A stretch of DNA of 24,451 bases from Roseiarcus sp043739325 (GTDB lineage Bacteria > Pseudomonadota > Alphaproteobacteria > Rhizobiales > Beijerinckiaceae). Location: positions 1-24,451 of the forward strand of contig JAYUFK010000334.1 in the NCBI GenBank assembly GCA_043739325.1, written 5' to 3'. A program made the position numbers and the translations under genes. Each line of letters starts with the position of its first letter. Positions within the stretch are counted from its first letter, which is position 1. This document shows positions 1 to 7,857 of the stretch, piece after piece. Below the pieces are notes generated by a model. It was not told the DNA's origin and did not search any database. It saw only the letters and a program-made list of their open reading frames with translations.

Positions 1-104
1 GGGGCGCGGATGCGCCGCAAAAGTAAGAAAGAAACACGTATTGTGTCACCCATCATCCCGGTCAGAAGTGTTACCTATCAGTCCGCTGGACAACGGAGCG
101 TTGA

Positions 105-2642
105 TTGAATTTGGACGCCGAACAGCCGATCGCCTCGACAAGCCGCACCGATGCGGCGCGGCGGAATTTGCTCGCTCTCGCGCAACGCGCGCGGATATTC
201 CTGCTATGGGAGCGCGTCTGGCCGCCGCTCGCCTGGGCGCTCGGTGTCGTCGCGCTGTTTCTCGCTGCGTCCTGGATCGGCGTCTGGCTCGACGCGCCCT
301 CGTATGCGCGCATGGTCGGGCTCGGCCTGTTCGCCCTGGCGCTGCTCGCGGCGCTGTTCCCGTTGGCGCGGCTGCGCGCCCCGGATCAACGCGAAGCGCT
401 GGTGCGGCTCGATCGCGATGCCGGCGCGCCGAACCAGCCGGCGTCCTCCAGCTTCGACGCCATCGCCGGCGCCAATGCGGCCCCGGCGACGCAGGCGCTG
501 TGGGCGATGCATCAACGCCGCCTTGCCGATCAGGCCGCCGCGATCGCGATCGCGCCGCCGTCGCCGCGCATGGTCGAGCGCGATTTGTATGCGCTGCGCT
601 ACGCCGCGCTTGGTCTTGCCGTCGCGGCGGGATTTTTCGCCGGACCGGAAAAATACGCGCGCGTCGCGGCGGCGTTCGACTGGCGCAGTGCGGACGCCAT
701 CGCGGCCAGCCTGCGTCTTGATGCGTGGATCGACCCGCCGAACTATTCAGGCCGCCCGCCGATCATGCTCGACGCCAGCACGGCCAAGAATGGCGAGCAG
801 GCAGTGACCGCGCCTGTCGGCTCGATCGTCATCGTGCGCGGCCAGAGCGGCTCGGCATTGGCCAGGGTTGAGGGCGCGCTCGCGCCGCAACCTCCCGCGG
901 CGGGCGCCAAGCCCGGGCAGATTCAGGAGCAGCGCTGGACGCTGAAGGGCGATGGGAAGATTACTATTGTGCGCGATGGCTCGCCGCTCGCGGCGTTCGC
1001 GATCACCGGCATCGCCAATCAGAAGCCGACGATCGCGCTGACCAATCCGCCCAAGGCCAACATCCGCGGATCGCTGACGCTGTCCTACAAGCTGGCGGAC
1101 CAGTATGGCATCGCCAGCGCGCGCGCCGAATTCGCGCAGCCGCAATTGTCGGGAAAGCAACCCGCGGGCCGCTCGCTTGTGCCGCCGCCGCAGATGGACC
1201 TGCAATTGCCCAGCGCCGCGAACGGCGTAGGCGAAGCGCAGACCACAGCCGATCTCTCCGATCATCCCTGGGCCGGCGCGCGCGTCACGATGATTCTGCA
1301 CGCGCATGACCTGGCGGGCGAGGACGGCGCCGGCGCGCCGAGCGAAGTGCGCCTGCCGCAACGCAGCTTTGGCAATCCGCTAGCGCGCGCGCTGGTCGAG
1401 CAGCGCCGCAACCTGATCCTCGATCCCGACAACAATACGAAGCGAGTCGGCTTCGTGCTCGACGCGTTGATGATCGCGCCGGATATCTTTGAAGTGAAGG
1501 CCGGCGTGTATCTCGGGCTGCGCACGATCAAGCAGGCGCTGGCCGTCGCGAAGTCCGACGCCGACCTGATCGGCGTCGCGGATTTGCTGTGGGCGATGGC
1601 GCTGCAGATCGAGAACGGCGATGCTTCGCAAGCCGAGCGCGACCTACGCGCCGCCGAACAAAAGCTTCGCGAGGCGCTCGATCGCGGCGCCAGCGATGAA
1701 GAGATCCGCCAGGCGATGAAGGAACTGCGCGAGGCGGCGCAGCGCTTCGCCAGCGAAATGGCTCGGCAGGCCCCGCAGGACAACGCGGACCAGTCGCAGG
1801 CAATGGACGAGAAAGACCTTAACGCCATGCTTGACCGCATGGAGGACACCGCGCGCAACGGCGCCAAGGAAGACGCGCAGGCGATGCTCGACCAATTGCA
1901 GGACATATTCGAGAATTTGAAGAGCGCCAAAAATCGCCAGCCGACCCCGCAAGAGCGCGAGCTGCAAAAGCAGATCGGCGAGCTGGAAAAGCTGATGCGC
2001 GACCAGCAGGCCCTGCGCGACGATACGTTTCGCAGCGACCAGCGCGATCGGCGCAAGCAGGAATCGCCGGATGCCGACAACGGCTCGCCCGACCAGTCGC
2101 CAAACGACGATTCGCAGTCGCTGGAGCAGCGCCAGCAGGCCCTGCGCGATCGCCTCGCCGAATTGCAGAAGAAGCTGAAGCAGCAGGGCCTCAAGGGCGA
2201 GAAGGGATTCGATGACGCCGACGGCGCGATGGGCCAGGCCGGGGGCGATCTGAAAGAGGGCGAGAAGGGCCCGAACGCCGCGATCGGCCCGAACGGGCGC
2301 CGCGGCAAGGGCAGTGCGGTCGACGCTCAGGGCCGAGCGCTGCAAGCGCTGCGCGACGCGGCGGGCGGATTGCAGAAGCGGATGCAGGGTCAGGGGCAAG
2401 GACAAGGCAATGGCGCCACCGCGCGTGATCGCGGCAAGGGTCAGGGCAAGGGCGGGCGCGATCCCCTCGGGCGCGGTCCCGACGACAATCGCGGCGGCTT
2501 GAGCGAAGGCCAGCTCAACGAGGGCGTTCCCTCGACACAGCGGGCGCGCCGCGTGATGGACGAATTGCGCCGCCGTCTCGCCGACCCCAATCGCCCTGGC
2601 GACGAGCGCGACTATCTTGAACGATTGCTCAAGCGGCGCTGA
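105..2642 (+). CDS. DUF4175 / TIGR02302 family membrane protein
   Basis: Large protein of 845 residues of the alphaproteobacterial TIGR02302 (DUF4175) family, whose biochemical function is not established. Two hydrophobic segments lie at about 41-61 and 69-88 and a third at about 163-180, so the amino end is membrane anchored. From about residue 500 the protein is highly charged and glutamine/alanine-rich with heptad character, which predicts a long coiled coil. From about 700 to 815 it becomes Gly/Gln/Lys-rich with short GQ repeats. The start is TTG at 105: an in-frame TGA occupies 102-104, and GGAG at 95-98 is correctly spaced. Length and architecture fit the family. No gene precedes it in the 104 bases available, so its upstream operon context is unseen. 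Family assignment is from recognition of the sequence; a role in the envelope is inference. Confidence 0.88.
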   Translation: MNLDAEQPIASTSRTDAARRNLLALAQRARIFLLWERVWPPLAWALGVVALFLAASWIGVWLDAPSYARMVGLGLFALALLAALFPLARLRAPDQREALVRLDRDAGAPNQPASSSFDAIAGANAAPATQALWAMHQRRLADQAAAIAIAPPSPRMVERDLYALRYAALGLAVAAGFFAGPEKYARVAAAFDWRSADAIAASLRLDAWIDPPNYSGRPPIMLDASTAKNGEQAVTAPVGSIVIVRGQSGSALARVEGALAPQPPAAGAKPGQIQEQRWTLKGDGKITIVRDGSPLAAFAITGIANQKPTIALTNPPKANIRGSLTLSYKLADQYGIASARAEFAQPQLSGKQPAGRSLVPPPQMDLQLPSAANGVGEAQTTADLSDHPWAGARVTMILHAHDLAGEDGAGAPSEVRLPQRSFGNPLARALVEQRRNLILDPDNNTKRVGFVLDALMIAPDIFEVKAGVYLGLRTIKQALAVAKSDADLIGVADLLWAMALQIENGDASQAERDLRAAEQKLREALDRGASDEEIRQAMKELREAAQRFASEMARQAPQDNADQSQAMDEKDLNAMLDRMEDTARNGAKEDAQAMLDQLQDIFENLKSAKNRQPTPQERELQKQIGELEKLMRDQQALRDDTFRSDQRDRRKQESPDADNGSPDQSPNDDSQSLEQRQQALRDRLAELQKKLKQQGLKGEKGFDDADGAMGQAGGDLKEGEKGPNAAIGPNGRRGKGSAVDAQGRALQALRDAAGGLQKRMQGQGQGQGNGATARDRGKGQGKGGRDPLGRGPDDNRGGLSEGQLNEGVPSTQRARRVMDELRRRLADPNRPGDERDYLERLLKRR

Positions 2643-2654
2643 GGCGTCGCGCCC

Positions 2655-2683
2655 TGTTGTCGCGCGCCTAACCTCCTTATAAT
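2655..2683 (+). promoter_or_regulatory. candidate promoter for the HIG1-pduO-anmK group
   Basis: A perfect TATAAT lies at 2678-2683 in the 74-bp gap after the DUF4175 gene, 33 bp before the HIG1-protein start. The hexamer 17 bp upstream (TGTTGT, 2655-2660) is a weak -35; TTGTCG at 2657 would give only a 15-bp spacer. Supported by the consensus -10 in otherwise GC-rich DNA, but not proven. Confidence 0.45.
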
Positions 2684-2716
2684 TTCCCCAACACTTGAAC
2701 AGGCGAGCCGCTTTCC

Positions 2717-2908
2717 ATGTCCAATTTGTCAAATCTCGCGGTGGCGATCGCGATCCTCGCCGTCGCCTTCGTGCTGTTGCTCGGGCTGATCAATCTGTTG
2801 CGCCAGGGGTCGGGCAATCGCTCGCAAATGCTGATGCGCTGGCGCGTCGGCCTGCAATTTGTCGCGATCGTGGTGATCGTGATCGTCCTGTGGTCGCGGA
2901 TGCACTGA
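2717..2908 (+). CDS. HIG1-domain twin-transmembrane protein
   Basis: Small 63-residue membrane protein with two hydrophobic helices, at about 6-26 and 45-60, joined by a short basic loop. The loop carries Q-x3-R-x-R-x3-Q (QMLMRWRVGLQ), an exact match to the HIG1 signature. HIG1 proteins in mitochondria are respiratory-chain assembly factors bound to cytochrome oxidase. Bacterial members of this size are known as twin-transmembrane proteins, and their partner here is unknown. It starts at ATG 2717. Six bases separate its stop from the cobalamin adenosyltransferase start, so the two are very probably co-transcribed and perhaps coupled. Nothing in the sequence explains a functional link to cobalamin. 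Confidence 0.85.
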   Translation: MSNLSNLAVAIAILAVAFVLLLGLINLLRQGSGNRSQMLMRWRVGLQFVAIVVIVIVLWSRMH

Positions 2909-2914
2909 GGAACA

Positions 2915-3523
2915 ATGGTCAAGCTCAACAAGATTTACACGCGCACCGGCGATGACGGCACGACCGGCCTTGGCGACGGCGAACGCCGTTTGAAAAACGA
3001 CCGCCGCGTCGCCGCTTATGGCGATGTCGATGAGGCCAATTGCGCGATCGGGCTGGCGCGCCTCGCCATCGCCGATGCTCCAAGCGACGATCTCGCGTTG
3101 ATCGATGCGACATTGATGCGCGTGCAGAACGATCTGTTCGATCTTGGCGCCGATCTCTGCGTGCCGGAGGCGAAATCGCCGCTGCCGGCGCACCCGCCGC
3201 TGCGCGTCACGATGAGTCAGGTCGATCATATCGAGCAGGCGATCGATCGGCTTAACGCCCATCTGTCGCCGCTGCGCTCGTTCGTGCTGCCGGGCGGCAC
3301 GCGCGCCGCGAGCGCGCTGCATCTGGCGCGCACGATTTGCCGCCGCGCCGAGCGTGAGATCGTCGCGCTGGCCGCGACGCCGGGCGAAATCGTCGGCGCG
3401 CCGGCGCTGGCCTATATCAACCGCCTGTCGGATTATCTGTTCGTCGCCGCGCGCTTCGCCAACGATCGCGGCCAAGCCGATGTGCTGTGGGTTCCCGGCG
3501 CAAATCAGGGCGCGCAACAATAG
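2915..3523 (+). CDS. pduO: PduO-type cob(I)yrinic acid a,c-diamide adenosyltransferase
   Basis: Cytosolic ATP:cob(I)alamin adenosyltransferase of the PduO/MMAB family, 202 residues, a normal length. It transfers the adenosyl group of ATP to reduced cobalamin or corrinoid to make adenosylcobalamin. Visible family motifs are the ATP-binding RTGDDGTTGLGDG near residues 10-22, DVDEANCAIG (37-46), FVLPGGT (123-129), RTICRRAERE (139-148) and the C-terminal YINRLSDYLFVAAR (167-180). The ATG at 2915 is preceded by GAGGAA overlapping the upstream stop. AdoCbl is needed by methylmalonyl-CoA mutase, which links this gene to the valine-degradation genes elsewhere in the window (inference). No cobalamin riboswitch is evident in the short upstream gap. 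Confidence 0.95.
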   Translation: MVKLNKIYTRTGDDGTTGLGDGERRLKNDRRVAAYGDVDEANCAIGLARLAIADAPSDDLALIDATLMRVQNDLFDLGADLCVPEAKSPLPAHPPLRVTMSQVDHIEQAIDRLNAHLSPLRSFVLPGGTRAASALHLARTICRRAEREIVALAATPGEIVGAPALAYINRLSDYLFVAARFANDRGQADVLWVPGANQGAQQ

Positions 3524-3557
3524 ACGCTTCGATGATTCAGGCGCTGGAGTTTTCGCA

Positions 3558-4676
3558 TTGAAGCAGGAAGTGGGCAGGATCGAGACAGCGATCGGCGTGA
3601 TCAGCGGCACGTCGATGGACGGCATCGATGTCGCGTTGATCCGCAGCGATGGCGAGGCCTTCGTCGAGCCCGGACCGGGCGCAACGTTCCCCTACCCGCC
3701 GGAGCTCAAGCGCGCTTTGCAAGCGGTGATTGCCGACCCGCGACGCGCCCTCGGGCCGATGCCCGAGCTCGCACGCGAAGTCACGGAAGCGCATGTCGGC
3801 GCCGTCGAGGCGTTCATGCAGCAGTTCGGCATCGACCGCGGCAGCGTCGGACTTGTCGGCCTGCATGGACAGACCGTGCTGCACCGTCCGCGGGAGCATT
3901 TCACCCGCCAGCTCTGCGATGGCGCGCGCGCGGCCGCGATGCTCGGCGTCGATGTCGTCAACGACTTTCGCGCCGCCGACATCGCCGCGGGCGGCGAAGG
4001 CGCGCCGTTCGTGCCGCTTTACCACGCCGCGATCTGCGCTGGTCTGCCGCGCCCGGTCATGGTGCTCAACTGGGGCGGCGTCGGCAACGTCACTTACCTT
4101 GGCCCGGGCGGCGAGATTGTCGCGTTCGACACCGGTCCGGCGAATGCGCTGCTCGACGATTTCGTCGCGCGCCGTCGTGGCCTCACGCATGACGAGGGCG
4201 GCGCGCTCGCGGCCGCCGGACATGTCGATGCCGCAATACTCGCGCGCCTGATGAGCGATCCGTATTTCCACAGGCCCGCGCCCAAATCGCTCGATCGCAA
4301 TCACTTTCACGCGCTGGGCGCCGCGGCGGATGCGCTTGGCGACGCCGACGGCGCGGCGACGCTCGCGGCGTTTACCGTGGAGGCCACAGCCGACGCTTTG
4401 CGTCAGGTGTCGGCCACGCCGCTGCAATGGCTCGTCTGCGGCGGCGGCCGTCTCAATGAAACGCTGATGCGGAAACTGGCCGAGCGCATCGGCGCGCCGG
4501 TGAGGCCGATCGAGGCGATCGGATGCGACGGCGACGTGATCGAAGCGCAATGCTTCGCCTATCTCGCGATACGCTCACGGCGCGGCTTGCCGCTGTCGCT
4601 GCCCACGACGACCGGCGCGCCGCGAGCAATGCCCGGCGGATCGTTCTGGCCGGCGCAAGCAAAGCTGCCCGCCTAA
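3558..4676 (+). CDS. anmK: anhydro-N-acetylmuramic acid kinase
   Basis: Kinase of peptidoglycan recycling that hydrates and phosphorylates 1,6-anhydro-N-acetylmuramic acid to MurNAc-6-phosphate in the cytosol. It has 372 residues, usual for AnmK. Motifs seen are ISGTSMDGIDVAL (15-27), GLHGQTVLHRP (101-111), DFRAADIAAGGEGAP (136-150; Asp141 matches the catalytic aspartate), NWGGVGNVTYL (171-181), AFDTGPANALLDDF and the C-terminal CGGGRLN. The open frame extends upstream to 3354 inside pduO, but family alignment begins near residue 8 here. TTG at 3558 has GGAG eight bases upstream and is preferred; GTG at 3570 is the alternative. It follows pduO by 34 bp and probably shares its transcript. In many Hyphomicrobiales anmK sits next to tyrS, which is not the case here. 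Confidence 0.93.
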   Translation: MKQEVGRIETAIGVISGTSMDGIDVALIRSDGEAFVEPGPGATFPYPPELKRALQAVIADPRRALGPMPELAREVTEAHVGAVEAFMQQFGIDRGSVGLVGLHGQTVLHRPREHFTRQLCDGARAAAMLGVDVVNDFRAADIAAGGEGAPFVPLYHAAICAGLPRPVMVLNWGGVGNVTYLGPGGEIVAFDTGPANALLDDFVARRRGLTHDEGGALAAAGHVDAAILARLMSDPYFHRPAPKSLDRNHFHALGAAADALGDADGAATLAAFTVEATADALRQVSATPLQWLVCGGGRLNETLMRKLAERIGAPVRPIEAIGCDGDVIEAQCFAYLAIRSRRGLPLSLPTTTGAPRAMPGGSFWPAQAKLPA

Positions 4677-4704
4677 AAAACAGGCCCCGCGAATGCGGGG
4701 CCTG
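4675..4704 (-). terminator. rho-independent terminator between convergent genes
   Basis: Perfect 10-bp inverted repeat (4681-4690 with 4695-4704) closed by a GAAT loop. Read on the minus strand it is followed by a run of T residues (complement of 4675-4680), so it best terminates the minus-strand secreted-protein gene. It begins four bases after the anmK stop, so it may also stop anmK transcription, although the plus side lacks a T tract. Confidence 0.85.
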
Positions 4705-4784
4705 AATGGAGCGCTGCTCGGGGTAAAGCGCGCTCGGGGCGCCGGGAGTTCGGGGGAGGACCGCCGGCGATTCAAATCGAAACG

Positions 4785-5084
4785 TCAGTAGCAGACGTTG
4801 ACCGGGCGGCGGCCCACGTAGCGGCCCCAGGAGTCGTAGACCGGGCGCCAACGAGTGCAATCGTCGTAGCCAGAATCACGATAGTAGGGTTGCTGCGAGG
4901 CGATGATCGCGCCAGCCGCGAGGCCCGCGATGCCGAGACCGAGAGCGGGGCCCCAATAGCCGCGGTGATGATGGTAGCCCCAATACGGGTCCGCCGAGGC
5001 AGGGGCCGAAGCAGCGGTGAGACCGAGGGCAACAACGATAGCCGCCAGCGATCCGGCGACCGTCTTTGTCAAGGAAGTGCGCAT
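4785..5084 (-). CDS. small secreted tyrosine/glycine-rich protein
   Basis: Small protein of 99 residues. It has a clear signal peptide: basic MRTSLTK, a hydrophobic core at about 9-25, and a likely ASA cleavage site near residue 31. The mature part begins with an aromatic/histidine-rich PYWGYHHH stretch, then a glycine/alanine-rich hydrophobic segment (about 45-63) resembling a glycine-zipper, and ends in a cysteine-bounded module (Cys76, Cys98) with RWRPVYDSWGRYVGRRPVNVC. This resembles small periplasmic or outer-membrane proteins common in Hyphomicrobiales, distantly like BA14K-type proteins. I do not recognise a defined function. The minus-strand ATG is preceded by GGAG. It converges on anmK with a terminator between them. 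Confidence 0.8.
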   Translation of the reverse strand: MRTSLTKTVAGSLAAIVVALGLTAASAPASADPYWGYHHHRGYWGPALGLGIAGLAAGAIIASQQPYYRDSGYDDCTRWRPVYDSWGRYVGRRPVNVCY

Positions 5085-5454
5085 TTTGCATCTCCAAAGT
5101 TGAGCGGCGGACCGAAATGGCGTCGCTGAGTTTGTACGCCGGAAGTTTACGGGATGCTCCCGACCGTGAAGAGAGGATCGCCGCAGAAACTGGATTCTTC
5201 ACGCCCGAAAAATGGCGTCTCGGCGCCAAGCGATGAATTCTTTGGGATTTCACGCGGATTTTGGCCAAGTACCTGAATAGATGTTCAGAATTCTTCGGAA
5301 ACGCGCAAGGCTAGCGTCGCCTGACGCTTGCCGCGAGCCTATGGCGCAAATGCGACAGTCCGGGTTTTCCGGCTCAATTTCCCGTCGCGCCCCGAGATAA
5401 TGTTGCCAGCATCGTCTCACTCGCAATATAGGTTAACCGCGAGAGTCAATTGTC
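5085..5454. other. intergenic region between divergent genes
   Basis: These 370 bp separate the divergent secreted-protein and LysM genes, so both promoters should lie here. I see no convincing coding region, RNA gene or long repeat. Short reading frames entering it from both sides are shadows. The only promoter-like sequence I could point to is at 5403-5431. Confidence 0.6.
5403..5431 (+). promoter_or_regulatory. weak promoter candidate for LysM gene
   Basis: TTGCCA (5403-5408) lies 17 bp before ATATAG (5426-5431), or 18 bp before the overlapping TATAGG. It is 24 bp ahead of the LysM ATG. Only a partial consensus match, so weakly supported. Confidence 0.3.
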
Positions 5455-6927
5455 ATGTGGTCGTCAAGAACCTGGTACTGGGTGGGAGCATTAGGCGTCG
5501 GCGCCGTTGCGATCGCCACGGCGATCGTACTGGGCAATTATCCCGATATCTGGCCGGCTGCGCTTATATCGCCGGCTGGCGGGGCGAGCCACGCTGCGGC
5601 GCCGACGCTGACAAAGGCCGTCTCAGACAACGCCCCGGCAGGAACAGCGCAACCCGCGCCGACGATCGCGGCTCAGCCAGCAGCGAAGGCGACCGAGGTC
5701 GCTTCTCTCACAACCTCCACGCCGACAGAAGCCCGCGCAGCAAAGCCCTTGGCCAATGAACCGCTGCTCGAGCGGCCGGTGTTTGACGTTGTGCGCGTCG
5801 AACCGAACGGCGATGCGGTCATCGCTGGCCATGCGGCGGCCAAGGCGGCGGTCGAGTTGCGCGACGGCGGGAAAGTCATCGCGCAGGCGGCGGCCGACGA
5901 TTCCGGTCAGTTCGTCATCTTGCCGCCGGCGCTTGGACCGGGGAGCCACCATCTCGAACTTGCGGCGCGCAGCGGCGGCGCTGCCGCCGCGATCTCCGAT
6001 CCGACGACGATCGAGGTCGCCGCGCTCGAAGCCGGCGCGCCAAAGAGCAAGCCTGCCGTAACGCCTGTGGCCGCTACTCCTGCGCCCATCGCGGTTCCGG
6101 CGCCGAAAGCCGCCGCCGCAGCGCCGGCCCCCGTGGCGATAGCCGCGCTTGGGTCAACCGCCGCCGCTCCGGGCGCCCTCGCGGCTGACGGCTCGGTGCG
6201 CGTCGTCATACGAACGGTCGAGGCGAGCGAAGCGGGCCGGCTTGCGGTTAAGGGTTCGGCCGAGGCGAGCGCTGTCGTGCGCCTGTATCTGAATGGCGCG
6301 TTACTCGCCGACGCGATCGCCGGGCCGGATGGACAATGGTCGCTGACCATCGAACACGGCATGTCCACCGGCCAATATGCGATCCGCGCCGACGTGATCG
6401 ATCGCGGCGATGGCGCGGTTCTGGCGCGCGCCGAAGTTCCATTCGCGTATCCGCAACATCCCACAGCCGTTGCGGCGACGCTCGCAACGAGCGCCGCTGT
6501 GACGGCGCCGGCGCCCGAAGCGCCGCCGGCAGTTGCGGTTGCTCCGGTCGAAGCGCCGAGGCCGGTCGTTGCCGCGCCGCCGGCACTCGCTCCTGCACAG
6601 GAGCCAGCCAATCGGGTCGCCGCGCAAATCGAGGCGAAGCCCGCGACTGCCCCAGCGATTGCGGCAGCCGAACCTGCTGTCGCTCCGTTACCCGCGCCGG
6701 CGCCGGTTGCCCCCGCGATCAAAGCCTCCGCAAGCGACGTCGTGGTCAAGGATGTGCGGACGACAACAGTGGTTCGCGGCAACACGCTCTGGGAGTTCGG
6801 GCGTCAGTATTATGGCAACGGCGCTTACTATCACCAGATCTATGCGGCGAACGCCGCGCAGATCCGCGATCCCAACCTGATCTATCCCGGTCAGGTCTTC
6901 GTGGTTCCGGCTGAAACGCGTCCCTGA
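5455..6927 (+). CDS. membrane-anchored LysM peptidoglycan-binding protein
   Basis: Protein of 490 residues with one amino-terminal transmembrane segment (about 6-24) and a carboxy-terminal LysM domain (about 437-487: TTVVRGNTLWEFGRQYY through LIYPGQVFVVP). Between them are Ala/Pro-rich linkers and two related beta-rich Ig-like modules, at about 107-170 and 245-330. Each carries an 'ELRDGGKVIAQAAAD-DSGQF' or 'RLYLNGALLADAIAG-PDGQW' type strand pattern. This architecture is frequent in Hyphomicrobiales. The LysM domain is expected to bind peptidoglycan in the periplasm while the helix anchors the protein in the inner membrane. The exact role is unknown; no enzymatic domain is visible. The ATG at 5455 has only a weak ribosome site. 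It is divergent from the secreted-protein gene and converges on mmsB with a 30-bp gap. Confidence 0.88.
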   Translation: MWSSRTWYWVGALGVGAVAIATAIVLGNYPDIWPAALISPAGGASHAAAPTLTKAVSDNAPAGTAQPAPTIAAQPAAKATEVASLTTSTPTEARAAKPLANEPLLERPVFDVVRVEPNGDAVIAGHAAAKAAVELRDGGKVIAQAAADDSGQFVILPPALGPGSHHLELAARSGGAAAAISDPTTIEVAALEAGAPKSKPAVTPVAATPAPIAVPAPKAAAAAPAPVAIAALGSTAAAPGALAADGSVRVVIRTVEASEAGRLAVKGSAEASAVVRLYLNGALLADAIAGPDGQWSLTIEHGMSTGQYAIRADVIDRGDGAVLARAEVPFAYPQHPTAVAATLATSAAVTAPAPEAPPAVAVAPVEAPRPVVAAPPALAPAQEPANRVAAQIEAKPATAPAIAAAEPAVAPLPAPAPVAPAIKASASDVVVKDVRTTTVVRGNTLWEFGRQYYGNGAYYHQIYAANAAQIRDPNLIYPGQVFVVPAETRP

Positions 6928-6957
6928 CGCGCCCTCGCCGCTCGATCCGCCGCAGCG

Positions 6958-7845
6958 TCAGCCTGTCTTCGCGCCGCGCAGGAAATTGATGATCCCGGAA
7001 AAATCCTCGCCCGAATGGCCGGCGGCGGCGAACAGGGCATAGAGCTGCGCCGCCTGCGCGCCGAGCGGCGTCACGGCGCCGGCGCTTGCCGCGGCTTCCT
7101 GCGCGACCTTCAAATCCTTCAGCATCAGCGCGGCGGCAAAGCCCGGCTTGTAATCGCGATTGGCGGGCGAGGCCGGCACCGGGCCGGGGACCGGACAATA
7201 CGAGGTGAGCGACCACGACTGGCCTGACGAGGCCGAGGCCACATCGAACAGCGCTTGCGCCGAAAGGCCGAGCTTTTCGGCGAGCAGGAAACCCTCACAC
7301 GTGGCGATCATCGTCGCGCCCAGAATCATGTTGTTGCAGATTTTCGCCGCCTGCCCCGCGCCGGCGCCGCCGCAATGCACGATGCGCTTGCCCATCGCTT
7401 CGAGCACCGGTCTGGCGGATGCGAACGTCGCGTCGCCGCCGCCAGCCATGAATGTCAGCGCGCCACTGAGCGCGCCGCCGACGCCGCCCGACACCGGCGC
7501 GTCGAGACACGCCATACCCGCCGCGGCGCCGATCGCATGGGCGCGCCGGGCGCTGTCGACGTCGATGGTTGAGCAATCGATGAACAACGCGCCCTTGCGC
7601 GCCGCCGGCAATATGTCCTCCCAGCACGCCACCACATGCCGGCCGGCAGGCAACATCGTGATGACGACGTCGGCATTGGCGACCGCCGCGTGGGAAGACT
7701 CCGCCGCCTCGACGCCCCCGCCTTTCGCCTGCGCAAGGAGATCGGCGACGAGGTCGAAACCGGCGACGCGATGCCCCGCCTTAACGAGATTGGCGGCCAT
7801 CGGTCCGCCCATGTTGCCGAGGCCGATGAAGGCGATTGCGGTCAT
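6958..7845 (-). CDS. mmsB: 3-hydroxyisobutyrate dehydrogenase
   Basis: NAD-dependent oxidation of 3-hydroxyisobutyrate to methylmalonate semialdehyde in valine catabolism. It has 295 residues, normal for the beta-hydroxyacid dehydrogenase family. The amino end carries the Rossmann motif FIGLGNMGGPMAANL (6-20). The substrate-binding DAPVSGGVGGA is at about 115-125, and the catalytic lysine is Lys168 in AKICNNMIL. The C-terminal KPGFAAALMLKDLKVA segment is characteristic of the HIBADH subgroup rather than of tartronate-semialdehyde reductase. AGGAG lies correctly before the ATG, in the 12-bp gap after the acyl-CoA dehydrogenase stop, so the two are one operon. The product is the substrate of MmsA, encoded 6.7 kb away. 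Confidence 0.93.
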   Translation of the reverse strand: MTAIAFIGLGNMGGPMAANLVKAGHRVAGFDLVADLLAQAKGGGVEAAESSHAAVANADVVITMLPAGRHVVACWEDILPAARKGALFIDCSTIDVDSARRAHAIGAAAGMACLDAPVSGGVGGALSGALTFMAGGGDATFASARPVLEAMGKRIVHCGGAGAGQAAKICNNMILGATMIATCEGFLLAEKLGLSAQALFDVASASSGQSWSLTSYCPVPGPVPASPANRDYKPGFAAALMLKDLKVAQEAAASAGAVTPLGAQAAQLYALFAAAGHSGEDFSGIINFLRGAKTG

Positions 7846-7857
7846 GGAAACTCCTGC

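Noticed and set aside
1262..2732. Long minus-strand open frames opposite the DUF4175 gene
   Set aside because: They are high-GC shadow frames opposite a clearly coding strand, without motifs or ribosome sites.
3354..3557. Upstream extension of anmK into pduO
   Set aside because: The extra residues are an out-of-frame reading of pduO, and the family alignment starts near 3579.
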